Notes under the pieces: generated by a model
Database searches by the model: none
Seen by the model: the letters and a program-made list of their open reading frames with translations, nothing else
Told to the model about the DNA's origin: nothing
NCBI GenBank assembly: GCA_016182605.1
Contig: JACPGE010000058.1
Location: 1-55,065 of the forward strand
DNA: 55,065 nt
From: Candidatus Hydrogenedentota bacterium
Lineage (GTDB): Bacteria; Hydrogenedentota; Hydrogenedentia; Hydrogenedentales; JAEUWI01
Reading direction: 5' to 3'
Shown here: positions 9,290 through 17,544 of the stretch, piece after piece
Layout: each line of letters begins with the position of its first letter
Position numbering within the stretch: the stretch's first letter is position 1
Position numbers and translations under genes: made by a program

Positions 9290-9439
9290 AAGGCGGCGGG
9301 CGCAATGCAACTTACTTTGCCTAAAGAATATTGGATCGGAAATGGTATGCGCGATTACAGGCGCGCTGTTCCACGTTGCGTTCCCTACCGCCGCCCCATC
9401 GGTTTTCGGTACACTATGGGCCGACAGGAGATCCATTTG

Positions 9440-10714
9440 ATGAGCATGGTGATTAAAGGCGGCCGGGTGGTGGATCCGGCAAGCGGGCGTTCGGAGCTGG
9501 CGGATGTCCGGATCGAAAACGGTGTGGTGACGGCCATCGGGCCCAAGCTGACGGGGGAGGAAGTGATTGACGCCACCGGGTGCGTGGTGTGCCCGGGCCT
9601 GGTGGATATACACGTCCACTTTCGCGAGCCCGGCTTCGAGTCGAAGGAGACCATTCGCACGGGCAGCCGCGCCGCGGCGATCGGCGGCTTTACGACGGTG
9701 GTCACGATGGCGAACACGAACCCGGCGATCGACAATGCGGGGATGGTGGAGTTTGTGAACCGGCGCGCCCGGGAAACGGCCTGTATCAAGATCCGGCCCG
9801 CGGCCTGCGCGACGAAGGGCATGCAGGGCAAGGAGTTGACGGAGATGGCGGAGTTGAAGGAGGTGGGTGTGGTGGCGGTGACGGATGACGGCAAGGACAT
9901 TCCCAATAGCGCCGTGATGCGGCGTGTGCTTGAGTATGCGAACATGGTGGGGCTGCCCTACCTGGCGCATTGCGAGGATCACGACCTGAGCAAGGGCGGG
10001 GCGATGAATGAGGGCCGGGTATCGACGGTGCTGGGCATACCGGCGATTCCCAAGGCGGCGGAGGAAATCGCGCTGGACCGGAACATTCGTCTTGCGGCCA
10101 TTACCGGCGCGCACATTCACATCCAGCACGTGACGACGGCGGAAGGCATCGACACGATCCGCCATTTTAAGGCGAAGGGGGTGCGGGTGACGTGCGAGGC
10201 CTCTCCCCACCACTTCTCGCTCACGGATGAAGCGGTGCGCGATTTCAATGCGAATGCCAAGATGAATCCGCCGCTTCGGGAACAGGGGGACATAGACGGG
10301 ATCATCGCGGGCATTCAGGACGGCACGGTGGACTGCATAGCGACGGATCATGCGCCGCACACGCCCACGGAGAAGGAAGTGGAGTTTGCGGATGCGCCTT
10401 TTGGCATTATTGGTCTTGAGACCTCGCTGGCGCTCACGTTGACCAAGCTGGTGCAGCCCGGCCACATCACGCTGGAGCGCGCGATAGCGCTGATGACTGT
10501 GGAAGGCTCGAAGCTGTGCAATCTTGACGCGGGCGAGCTGAAGGTGGGCGGCGCGGCCGACATTTGTGTCTTCAATCCGGACGAAGAATGGACGGTGCGC
10601 GTGGAGGACTTTGGATCGCGCAGCCGGAACAGCCCCTTTTTGGGCGAGCGCCTGACGGGGAAGGTGAAGTATACGCTTTGCGAGGGCAAGGTGGTCTTTC
10701 CTTTAAGCGATTAG
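9440..10714 (+). CDS. pyrC: Dihydroorotase
   Basis: A 424-aa enzyme of pyrimidine biosynthesis that cyclises N-carbamoyl-aspartate to dihydroorotate. Zinc ligands are seen in DIHVHFREPG, then HIQHVTT, CEASPHHF and the catalytic DCIATDHAPHT. These fit the class I (Bacillus-type) amidohydrolase family, as does the length. The start at 9440 has AGGAG nine bases upstream; a longer in-frame extension is not conserved in style. No other pyrimidine gene is nearby. The next gene, a lipid enzyme, begins 77 bp downstream. Confidence 0.95.
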   Translation: MSMVIKGGRVVDPASGRSELADVRIENGVVTAIGPKLTGEEVIDATGCVVCPGLVDIHVHFREPGFESKETIRTGSRAAAIGGFTTVVTMANTNPAIDNAGMVEFVNRRARETACIKIRPAACATKGMQGKELTEMAELKEVGVVAVTDDGKDIPNSAVMRRVLEYANMVGLPYLAHCEDHDLSKGGAMNEGRVSTVLGIPAIPKAAEEIALDRNIRLAAITGAHIHIQHVTTAEGIDTIRHFKAKGVRVTCEASPHHFSLTDEAVRDFNANAKMNPPLREQGDIDGIIAGIQDGTVDCIATDHAPHTPTEKEVEFADAPFGIIGLETSLALTLTKLVQPGHITLERAIALMTVEGSKLCNLDAGELKVGGAADICVFNPDEEWTVRVEDFGSRSRNSPFLGERLTGKVKYTLCEGKVVFPLSD

Positions 10715-10791
10715 GCCCCCGCGCACGGGGGGAGCAATGGCCACGGGCGCGCGATTTCCCTGGGCGGATCAATCAGGAGCCTCGCTATTCG

Positions 10792-11484
10792 ATGCGGCAA
10801 AAGACCCTGGCATGGCTGGTGCATTTGTACACTGCGAGCGGCGCTGTGTTTGGCATGCTGGCCCTGATTGCGGCTGCGCAGAACCAGACGCGCGGCGCCT
10901 TCGGGCTGTTGCTGGTGGCTTTCGTCATTGACGGCACGGATGGCATCCTGGCGCGGCGGGTGCGGGTTTCCGAGGTATTGCCCAAGTTCAGCGGGGCTTA
11001 TGTCGACAATGCGGTGGATGTGCTGACTTACATCTTCGTGCCTATATTCATCATGGCGTGGGAGGAGTTGCTGCCGCATCCGCTCTGGACCGCGGTGCCG
11101 ACCCTTGCCGCGATGTATGCCTATGGCCAGGCGGACATGAAGACGGAAGACCATTACTTTCTCGGATTCCCCAGCTACTGGAATGTGGTGGCGCTGTACA
11201 TGTACTGGCTGCAGCCCACGCCCGTATGGGCCGTGGTGATGGTTGTGGCGCCTGCCGTGCTTACTTTTGTGCCCACGCGATATCTGTATCCCAGCCGCAA
11301 CAGCATTTTTTGGAGAACCTCGTGGAGTCTGGGCGGCGTGTGGCTGGCCTTGCTGGCGTGGCTCCTCTTGCAGCCGGACCCGGACTGGCGCTGGGTACTG
11401 ATCAGCCTCTACTACCCGCTCTACTACTTCGTCATGAGTTTCTATCTCGACCTGAAGCTGCGGTGGCGCCATGCGCCTTCCTGA
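10792..11484 (+). CDS. pcs: Phosphatidylcholine synthase (CDP-alcohol phosphatidyltransferase)
   Basis: A 230-aa integral membrane enzyme with about eight hydrophobic helices. The CDP-alcohol phosphotransferase motif occurs as DG-x2-AR-x12-G-x3-D-x3-D (DGILAR, then GAYVDNAVD). From memory, the 12-residue gap is typical of bacterial Pcs, which condenses choline with CDP-diacylglycerol; most other family members have a shorter gap. The phosphatidylcholine assignment is therefore likely, but another alcohol acceptor is possible. The start at 10792 follows AGGAG by 12 bases. The 3' end overlaps the next gene by 14 bp. Confidence 0.82.
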   Translation: MRQKTLAWLVHLYTASGAVFGMLALIAAAQNQTRGAFGLLLVAFVIDGTDGILARRVRVSEVLPKFSGAYVDNAVDVLTYIFVPIFIMAWEELLPHPLWTAVPTLAAMYAYGQADMKTEDHYFLGFPSYWNVVALYMYWLQPTPVWAVVMVVAPAVLTFVPTRYLYPSRNSIFWRTSWSLGGVWLALLAWLLLQPDPDWRWVLISLYYPLYYFVMSFYLDLKLRWRHAPS

Positions 11485-13387
11485 AGCGGGCGAAGCGGGG
11501 CCGGGCCTGCTTGCGAATTCCAGGGTCTGGGGCGGGTGCCTGGCTTGGTGCGCGTTCGCGGTGTTGGCGGTGGTCCTGCGGGGCGTGCGCTGGGAAGAGA
11601 CCTACGAACACGCCCTGCTAATCACGCGCGCCGTGCCGATGCCCGAAGGCCACCCCATGTTTCAGTATGTGCGGAATGTTTTCTCCCTTCAAAGCTATCT
11701 GACTGCCGGGATCCTCTGGCTCTCAGAATCCCCCATGTTGATTTGTGGACTGCGCAACGTGTTGCAACTCGTCTTCGCCACCGTGCCGGTTTTCCTCCTT
11801 GCCTCTCTGTTCACGCGTCAAACCCGCTACGGCCATCTTGCTGCGCTGCTGGTCCTGTGTGAAGTGCACAAACCGCTTGAAAGTTATTACCCGATCGTGC
11901 CCTGGCCCCACTTTTTCGCCACGGGCCAGATTGGTCTTGGCTGCGCGTTGCTGGTGCTCTTCTTGCAGCTTGCCGGATACTGGCGGAGCGCCTGGTGCGG
12001 GCTTGCCCTCCTCGCCGGGATGCACCTCGGCCAACTCCCGCCCTTGTTGGTGTACTTTGGCCTGCACGGTCTCTACGCGGTCTACGCGCGGCAATGGGGT
12101 CGCGTGCGGCAGGCGCTCGCGGGATTCTTCGCAGGGTTGATCCCCATTGTGTTGTTCTACGCGATCTTGCGCTTCTTTCACGTGCCAGAGCCCCTCGGCG
12201 GCGCGTATGCGGTCACCGGGGATGTGCAGGGTATTTATGGCGCGTACACTGCGCTGCACGATCTGCACCGCGCGGTACCGCGGTTGAATCCCTTGCTCCA
12301 CAGTGTGGTGGCCACGGCGATACTTGCGGCGGTGCTGGTGCTCCGGCGAAGTGCGGAACCACAGACGTACGGCAGCTTGCTTGCCTACCTGGCCATTGTG
12401 GGCGCTATCGTGGCCATTTTCGCGGCGCTACAACAAGTTACGGCGGATGCGCCGGTCTTTCTTGTGATTGGATGGATGCCATACCGCCTGATGAACCATC
12501 TGGCGGTGCTGCTGCTTCCTGTGATTGTCGCGGTGCTGGCGGCTCCGCGCACGGGCCATGGCCTGCCGCCGGATCGCTGGGGCGAATGGGTGCTCCTGTT
12601 CCTGCTGCTGTTCGCGGCGGCGCAGCCCATGCTTGCCTGGGTACTCCCCGTTGCACTGGTGGAGCGCTACCTGGGCACACCCGAAGCGTTGCTTTTTTTG
12701 CTTCTCGGCGCGGCTTGGGGAGCCGCCTGGTGCAGGCATGCCCCCGCGCACGCAAAGGTCATCGCGGCCGGTGCATTGGCGTTTGCCCTCATTTCGCTGG
12801 CGTTCATTCACCAATATGGGGCTTTCCTGATGGCCACCGGGGCGGGAGCGGCCGCCGTGCCACGCCGCTTGTTCCCGTTGAATGGCCTTGCTTCGCGGTG
12901 GGAAGGCCGGCTGCTTGCGGCCGTGGGTATACTCCTCGCGTGCAGCCTGCTTGCCCGGCAACACGCGCACCGCGAACACCTGCCCGTTGCGGACATTGAG
13001 GTGGACACGGTGCGGCTCCTCGCGGAACGCGGCGAAGCGGAGGCGATGTTGCTTGTGCCCTGGTGGGACATCGGGTGGTTGGGCTGCACGCGCCACCCGG
13101 TTTTCGCCGACTACCAGACCGCACATCTCATGAGCTATTTACCGCGCCTGGCGCCTGCGATCAAGGCGATGCATGCGGAGGTTTATGGCTGGGTGGTGGA
13201 CAGGCCGGAGACGGGTCCACCGCTTGAATCGTGGCCCACGCGAACGCCCCTGGAATGGCAGCGCCTTGGCGAGAAATGGGGTTTCGGTTTTGTCTTGTCG
13301 CCGGTGGAGATACCGCTTCAGTTGCCGAAGCTGCTCGAAACGCCGCCGTACGCGTTGTACGAAGTTCCCGGAATCCCCGGCAAATAG
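11471..13387 (+). CDS. Polytopic membrane protein, GT-C-like
   Basis: A 638-aa protein with roughly a dozen hydrophobic helices from residue about 20 to 505, then a soluble C-terminal domain of about 130 residues (VDTVRLLAERGEAEAMLLVP onward). The first extracytoplasmic loop contains YEHALLITRAVPMPEGHPMFQY, with conserved-looking His and Glu. Many helices plus a terminal soluble domain is how GT-C glycosyltransferases are built, but no DxD or family motif is clear, so the function is unassigned. It overlaps the phosphatidyltransferase gene by 14 bp, suggesting coupled expression and an envelope role. Confidence 0.85.
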   Translation: MRLPEAGEAGPGLLANSRVWGGCLAWCAFAVLAVVLRGVRWEETYEHALLITRAVPMPEGHPMFQYVRNVFSLQSYLTAGILWLSESPMLICGLRNVLQLVFATVPVFLLASLFTRQTRYGHLAALLVLCEVHKPLESYYPIVPWPHFFATGQIGLGCALLVLFLQLAGYWRSAWCGLALLAGMHLGQLPPLLVYFGLHGLYAVYARQWGRVRQALAGFFAGLIPIVLFYAILRFFHVPEPLGGAYAVTGDVQGIYGAYTALHDLHRAVPRLNPLLHSVVATAILAAVLVLRRSAEPQTYGSLLAYLAIVGAIVAIFAALQQVTADAPVFLVIGWMPYRLMNHLAVLLLPVIVAVLAAPRTGHGLPPDRWGEWVLLFLLLFAAAQPMLAWVLPVALVERYLGTPEALLFLLLGAAWGAAWCRHAPAHAKVIAAGALAFALISLAFIHQYGAFLMATGAGAAAVPRRLFPLNGLASRWEGRLLAAVGILLACSLLARQHAHREHLPVADIEVDTVRLLAERGEAEAMLLVPWWDIGWLGCTRHPVFADYQTAHLMSYLPRLAPAIKAMHAEVYGWVVDRPETGPPLESWPTRTPLEWQRLGEKWGFGFVLSPVEIPLQLPKLLETPPYALYEVPGIPGK

Positions 13388-13415
13388 CGGGAAACTGCTG
13401 TGCGGGAGATCTAAT

Positions 13416-13445
13416 TTGACACCGGCCGAATTCTTTTTGTAAAAT
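13416..13445 (+). promoter_or_regulatory. Promoter for the tRNA pair
   Basis: TTGACA at 13416-13421, an 18-bp spacer and TAAAAT at 13440-13445. The predicted start near 13452 lies about 55 bases before mature tRNA-Lys. Confidence 0.6.
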
Positions 13446-13454
13446 TACCGCCGT

Positions 13455-13483
13455 CGTGTCCGCTGCAACGAATCGCGGACACG
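13455..13483 (+). terminator. 9-bp hairpin before tRNA-Lys
   Basis: CGTGTCCGC pairs perfectly with GCGGACACG around an 11-base loop and is followed by the T-rich TTTGTTGTCTT. It could end read-through from the membrane-protein gene. It lies just after the predicted tRNA transcription start, so it would also sit in the tRNA leader and might be a processing signal. Confidence 0.45.
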
Positions 13484-13507
13484 TTTGTTGTCTTGACATG
13501 TTGCTTG

Positions 13508-13583
13508 GGACGGGTAGCTCAGTTGGTAGAGCATCGGACTTTTAATCCGGTGGTCGCGGGTTCGAGCCCCGCCCCGTTCACCA
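13508..13583 (+). tRNA. tRNA-Lys (anticodon TTT)
   Basis: A full cloverleaf of 76 nt including encoded CCA. The acceptor stem GGACGGG/CCCGTTC has one G-T wobble. The anticodon stem is 13534-13538/13546-13550, with TTT at 13541-13543. The T stem GCGGG/CCCGC encloses TTCGAGC. The discriminator base is A. Confidence 0.97.
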
Positions 13584-13619
13584 GAAATTGAAACCATCGC
13601 GCTTTCGACGCTTTTCCGC

Positions 13620-13697
13620 GTCCCCATCGTCTAGTCTGGTCTAGGACACCGCCCTTTCACGGCGATAACAGGGGTTCAAATCCCCTTGGGGACGCCA
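13620..13697 (+). tRNA. tRNA-Glu (anticodon TTC)
   Basis: A 78-nt tRNA including encoded CCA, 36 nt after tRNA-Lys. Acceptor GTCCCCA/TGGGGAC with discriminator G, anticodon TTC at 13656-13658, T stem AGGGG/CCCCT with loop TTCAAAT. The outer anticodon-stem pair is mismatched. Probably co-transcribed with tRNA-Lys. Confidence 0.97.
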
Positions 13698-13823
13698 TTT
13701 TTATTTTAAATGCGCCTGGTCTTCCCCCTTCGCTTTTTCGGCGATGAGCATCAAGCCATCGGCATGCCCGAACATGTTATTATGGGCCGGTTTCCCCGTG
13801 AATTTCTGGTGAAGGCCCGTTTC

Positions 13824-15224
13824 ATGACCGACAAGGATCTCCTCAAACTGGGCGTCCCGCGCGGCAAAGCGCTGGGACTCGCGCTGAAAGTCTGTCACAC
13901 GCGACGGAAGAGCGGTGTGGCGCCCAAACTAATTCTGAGGCAACTCAAGGGCGTGGTGGCGCGGCCTGAAGCGTACTTGCTCGATGAAGACTATGGCTCC
14001 CTGGCCAAGATACTCGCGGAGCAAGGGGTCGCCAGCACGGTGGTGCGTGGTGAGGCGGGGAGCGCCACATTTCGCCAATGGGGAAGCGATTTGGACCCCG
14101 CCTCCGTGCAGCAAATGGAGATGGCCTGCCGTCTTCCCATCTCCGTGCGCGGAGCGCTGATGCCTGATGCGCACGTGGGCTACGGCCTGCCCATTGGCGG
14201 GGTGCTTGCGACGCGCGGAGCGGTCATCCCCTATGCGGTGGGGGTGGATATTGCGTGCCGCGTGAAGATGTCCGTGCTGGACCTGCCGCTGAGCAGTCTG
14301 GATGAAGACGAGGATCGGCTGCGTCAAGCGATTGCGGAAGAGACGCGCTTTGGCATAGGCGCGTCGTTCAAGCGCCACCGTCAACACGAGGTCATGGATC
14401 GGGACTGGACGGTGTCTCCGATTACGCGTCAGCTAAGAGACAAGGCTTGGTCGCAATTGGGCACGAGCGGCAGCGGCAACCATTTTGTGGAGTTTGGGGT
14501 GCTGGAGATAGGGGCGCCAATCCGGGATTTGGAAGCGGGCCGCTACGTGGCGCTGCTCTCCCACAGTGGCAGCCGCGGGACGGGCGCACAGGTTTGCGCG
14601 CATTACAGCAAGCTTGCCATGAGTGGGCTTCGCGGCGTGCTGGATTCGAAGTACCAGCAGCTTTCCTGGCTCTCGCTCGACAGTCACGAGGGGCAGGAGT
14701 ACTGGGCGGCCATGGAACTCATGGGCCACTACGCGAGCGCGAACCACGCGTGCATCCACGATCACATTGCGCGGAATCTTGGGGTGGCCGTGCTGGGCGC
14801 GCTGGAGAACCACCATAATTTTGCGTGGAAGGAGCGGCACGATGGCGAGGATCTGGTGGTGCACCGCAAGGGCGCGACGCCCGCGGGCGACGGCGTGCTG
14901 GGCATCATTCCCGGCACCATGGCCACGCCGGCATACGTGGTGCGCGGCTTGGGCAAGGCTGCGGCGCTGAATTCCGCCGCCCACGGCGCGGGACGCGTCA
15001 TGAGCCGGACCCAGGCGAAGAAGACCTGTTCGTGGGAGCGGGCCCGCAGCCAGTTGCACGACGCCGGCGTCACCCTCATTTCCGCAGGGCTGGACGAAGT
15101 GCCGATGGTCTACAAGGACATTGATGCGGTGATGGCGGCGCAGGCGGATCTTGTCACTCCTATTGCGCGCTTCTTTCCGCGATTGGTGAAGATGGCCCCG
15201 GCGGGAGAACGCGCGGAGGATTAA
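13824..15224 (+). CDS. rtcB: RtcB-family RNA ligase
   Basis: A 466-aa protein of the RtcB 3'-phosphate RNA ligase family, which joins RNA 2',3'-cyclic phosphate or 3'-phosphate to 5'-OH using GTP and Mn. Visible family features are the metal cysteine in GVDIACRVK (about residue 144), GTSGSGNHF, the HSGSRG metal-site segment, ENHHNF and the guanylylated histidine in SAAHGAGR (about residue 387). The N-terminus TDKDLLKLGVPRGKALGLAL differs from E. coli RtcB, pointing to the divergent RtcB2-like branch. I chose 13824 because GAAGG lies nine bases upstream; the frame stays open 38 codons further. It lies directly behind two tRNA genes, consistent with RNA repair. Confidence 0.9.
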   Translation: MTDKDLLKLGVPRGKALGLALKVCHTRRKSGVAPKLILRQLKGVVARPEAYLLDEDYGSLAKILAEQGVASTVVRGEAGSATFRQWGSDLDPASVQQMEMACRLPISVRGALMPDAHVGYGLPIGGVLATRGAVIPYAVGVDIACRVKMSVLDLPLSSLDEDEDRLRQAIAEETRFGIGASFKRHRQHEVMDRDWTVSPITRQLRDKAWSQLGTSGSGNHFVEFGVLEIGAPIRDLEAGRYVALLSHSGSRGTGAQVCAHYSKLAMSGLRGVLDSKYQQLSWLSLDSHEGQEYWAAMELMGHYASANHACIHDHIARNLGVAVLGALENHHNFAWKERHDGEDLVVHRKGATPAGDGVLGIIPGTMATPAYVVRGLGKAAALNSAAHGAGRVMSRTQAKKTCSWERARSQLHDAGVTLISAGLDEVPMVYKDIDAVMAAQADLVTPIARFFPRLVKMAPAGERAED

Positions 15225-15275
15225 CCCGGTTGCTTTACCGCGCGGCCACCCGGGTTGAGACCGCGCGAGGCGGGA

Positions 15276-15725
15276 TCAGGCGCCGTCGTGCGGATCCGGT
15301 TCCGGTCCGGATACCGTTCCCGGGCCTGCATTTTGGGCGTTTGCCTGGCTGTCGTTACCCGCAAGTTCGCCGATGCACGCGAGAAGGTCGGCCTTGTGAA
15401 TCGGCTTGCGCAGCACCCAGTCCGCGCCTGCCTTCCGCGCAAAGGTTAGAAAGGCCTCGGGTTCGTGCCTATGCGGTCCACCGCCCGAAATGGCGACAAT
15501 CTTCATGCCTGGCCAGTACTGACGCATTTTCTCGATGACTTGAATGCCATTGATCTTCGGCATGAACAGGTCGACGATGGCGATATCGTACGGATGTTTT
15601 TTGCATAGCACCAAGCCATCCAGGCCGCAAGGCGCCTCGGTAACTTCATGGTCGTGCAGAGACAATACACCATCGATCAGCTTTCGCGTCGTTGGGTCGT
15701 CGTCGATTAGAAGTATTCGGGCCAC
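15276..15725 (-). CDS. CheY-like response regulator
   Basis: A 149-aa single-domain receiver. The acidic pair is in LIDDDPTT, the phospho-acceptor Asp in AIVDLFMP (about residue 51), the switch residue in AISGGG and the conserved Lys in LRKPI. A 25-residue Gly/Pro/Asp tail follows with no output domain. The start is a GTG with GGAGTGGTGG upstream. No histidine kinase is adjacent, so its partner is elsewhere. Convergent with the RtcB gene. Confidence 0.93.
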   Translation of the reverse strand: MARILLIDDDPTTRKLIDGVLSLHDHEVTEAPCGLDGLVLCKKHPYDIAIVDLFMPKINGIQVIEKMRQYWPGMKIVAISGGGPHRHEPEAFLTFARKAGADWVLRKPIHKADLLACIGELAGNDSQANAQNAGPGTVSGPEPDPHDGA

Positions 15726-16311
15726 AGTACCACCACTCCGGCATTGGGCGCGGGCAGCGTGCGCGAACCATAGGGGACGCTATCCTCAACTTTGCCAAGC
15801 ACTCAAAAGAATTATCGCCTAATCCGGGCTGTGGCGCAAGGGCCGTGGCCAAATTCGATACAAGAATTCGTTGGCGATGGGGTTGGCGCGATCCCTCGGA
15901 ATCCGTGGGCGGGTTCCGCCGGGATATGCACACACTCGTGGGATGGAGGCCGCCACCGCCCAGCAGCATGGGAACGGGCAAGTTTTGCGGATCTGTCTTG
16001 GCACTGTGGACGGCGATGGGGGGGGGAGATTCAGGCGTCAAATGTTGGCGGTAAAGCACTTGATATGGTGGAAGCGCAGCTTGGCGCGAGCCGGCTTGTT
16101 CGGGGAGTGATTGAGGAAGTCTTGAATGATGCCGTGACTGCGGGCGTCCTCATCAGTCAAGCCGCTGGCCCGGGAAACCACATAAACGAAGCTGCGTTAT
16201 TGGCGCGGAGCAAGGTCCCGGCATCGTATCCGGCCGCGCCTTGGGGAGCGTCTGGAAACGGCAAAGCGCCGGAGTGGACTCCAGAAACCCCATCGTATAC
16301 ACTATAGGCCT
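15726..16311. other. 586-bp intergenic region without a clear gene
   Basis: Overlapping frames exist on both strands, but they differ in length, have atypical composition and match nothing I recognise. It separates the divergent response regulator and helicase genes. Just before the helicase, TGGACT, a 17-bp spacer and TACACT (16297-16302) form a possible promoter. Confidence 0.55.
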
Positions 16312-17511
16312 ATGACTTTCGAAGAATTTATCGATCTCGACCCCCGCTGTATCCGCGTGCTGGACAAAATGGGCATTATCAACCCGACGCCGGTGCAGGA
16401 ACGAACCATCCCACTGATTTTGAGCGGAGGCGATTTGATTGCCACTGCGCAAACGGGCACGGGAAAGACCCTGGCCTTTGCATTGCCGGGGCTCACCCAT
16501 CTCGCGCGGGAAAAGCAATGCCGTAACCGCATGTTGATCCTTGTTCCCACGCGCGAATTGGCGGTGCAGGTGGAGAAGGTGGTGGCGGAGCTGGCGAAGG
16601 CGCTGCACATGCGCAGTGTGGTGATCTATGGCGGTGTCAATATGGCCGCGCAGTCCACCAAGCTGAAAGAGGGCGCCGACATTATCGTGGCAACACCTGG
16701 CCGGTTGCTCGATCACATGAGCCGTGGCGCCATCCGGTTCAATGAGTTGGAGATCCTCGTTTTTGACGAGGCGGACCGCATGCTCGACATGGGATTCCTG
16801 CCCGATATCAAACGTATCCTGGAGAAGCTGCCGACGAACCGCCAGACCCTGATGTTCAGCGCGACGTTTGCGCCGGAACTGCAGCGGCTTTCGCGATCGA
16901 TGATGCGTGAGCCGGAGCGGGTGGAGATTGGGGCGATCTCGATGCCGGTGGACACGGTGCGGCAGGTCTTGTATCCCGTGCGGTCGGAAGACAAATCGAA
17001 CCTGCTTATCAAGATATTGAAGCAGAAGGAAGTCGATTCGGCGATTATATTTCTGCGCACGAAGATGCGGACGGACCGGCTGGCGAAGCACCTGAAAAAG
17101 GAGGGCTTCAAGGCGGCGGCGATCCATGGCGATCTTACGCAGCAATTGCGGCAGAAGGCGTTGAGCGGTTTCCGCGAAGGGCGCTACAACATACTGGTGG
17201 CGACCGACGTGGCCGCACGCGGCCTGGATATCGATGACATCTCCCATGTCATCAACTACGACATTCCGCTCAATAGCGACGACTACGTGCATCGAGTGGG
17301 CCGCACGGCCCGCGCCCAGCGCGAGGGCGACGCGATCACCTTTGTGAGTCCGCAGGATCATGCGGCGCTGGCCGCCATAGAGAAGGCCGTGGGCCGCAAT
17401 CTTCCACGGGAAGAGTATGAGGGCGCGCCCAAGGTGATGTCGCTGTGGCAACCGCCGGGCAAGCGCCCTGTGGCAGGCCGCAAGACCCGGAGCCTGCTGC
17501 GCCGGCGCTGA
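16312..17511 (+). CDS. DEAD-box RNA helicase, RhlE-like
   Basis: A 399-aa ATP-dependent RNA helicase. Motifs in order: Q motif GIINPTPVQERTIP, Walker A AQTGTGKT, PTRELAVQ, TPGRLLDH, DEADRMLDMGF, SAT, a helicase-C domain with HGDLTQ, ATDVAARGLDI and HRVGRTAR. A short basic C-terminus (RKTRSLLRRR) may bind RNA. The length fits the minimal RhlE group, which acts in ribosome assembly and RNA turnover. No Shine-Dalgarno precedes the ATG, and a -10-like box lies about ten bases upstream, so the mRNA may be leaderless. Confidence 0.95.
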   Translation: MTFEEFIDLDPRCIRVLDKMGIINPTPVQERTIPLILSGGDLIATAQTGTGKTLAFALPGLTHLAREKQCRNRMLILVPTRELAVQVEKVVAELAKALHMRSVVIYGGVNMAAQSTKLKEGADIIVATPGRLLDHMSRGAIRFNELEILVFDEADRMLDMGFLPDIKRILEKLPTNRQTLMFSATFAPELQRLSRSMMREPERVEIGAISMPVDTVRQVLYPVRSEDKSNLLIKILKQKEVDSAIIFLRTKMRTDRLAKHLKKEGFKAAAIHGDLTQQLRQKALSGFREGRYNILVATDVAARGLDIDDISHVINYDIPLNSDDYVHRVGRTARAQREGDAITFVSPQDHAALAAIEKAVGRNLPREEYEGAPKVMSLWQPPGKRPVAGRKTRSLLRRR

Positions 17512-17544
17512 GTATCACGGGGCCGGCTTCGGGAGCCGTATGCC

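Noticed and set aside
9212-10465. 417-aa minus-strand frame opposite dihydroorotase
   Set aside because: His/Arg-rich complement of a well-supported enzyme gene; no domain visible.
15646-16307. Overlapping frames of 120-171 aa on both strands in the gap before the helicase
   Set aside because: No motif, no ribosome site and unstable composition. More likely non-coding.
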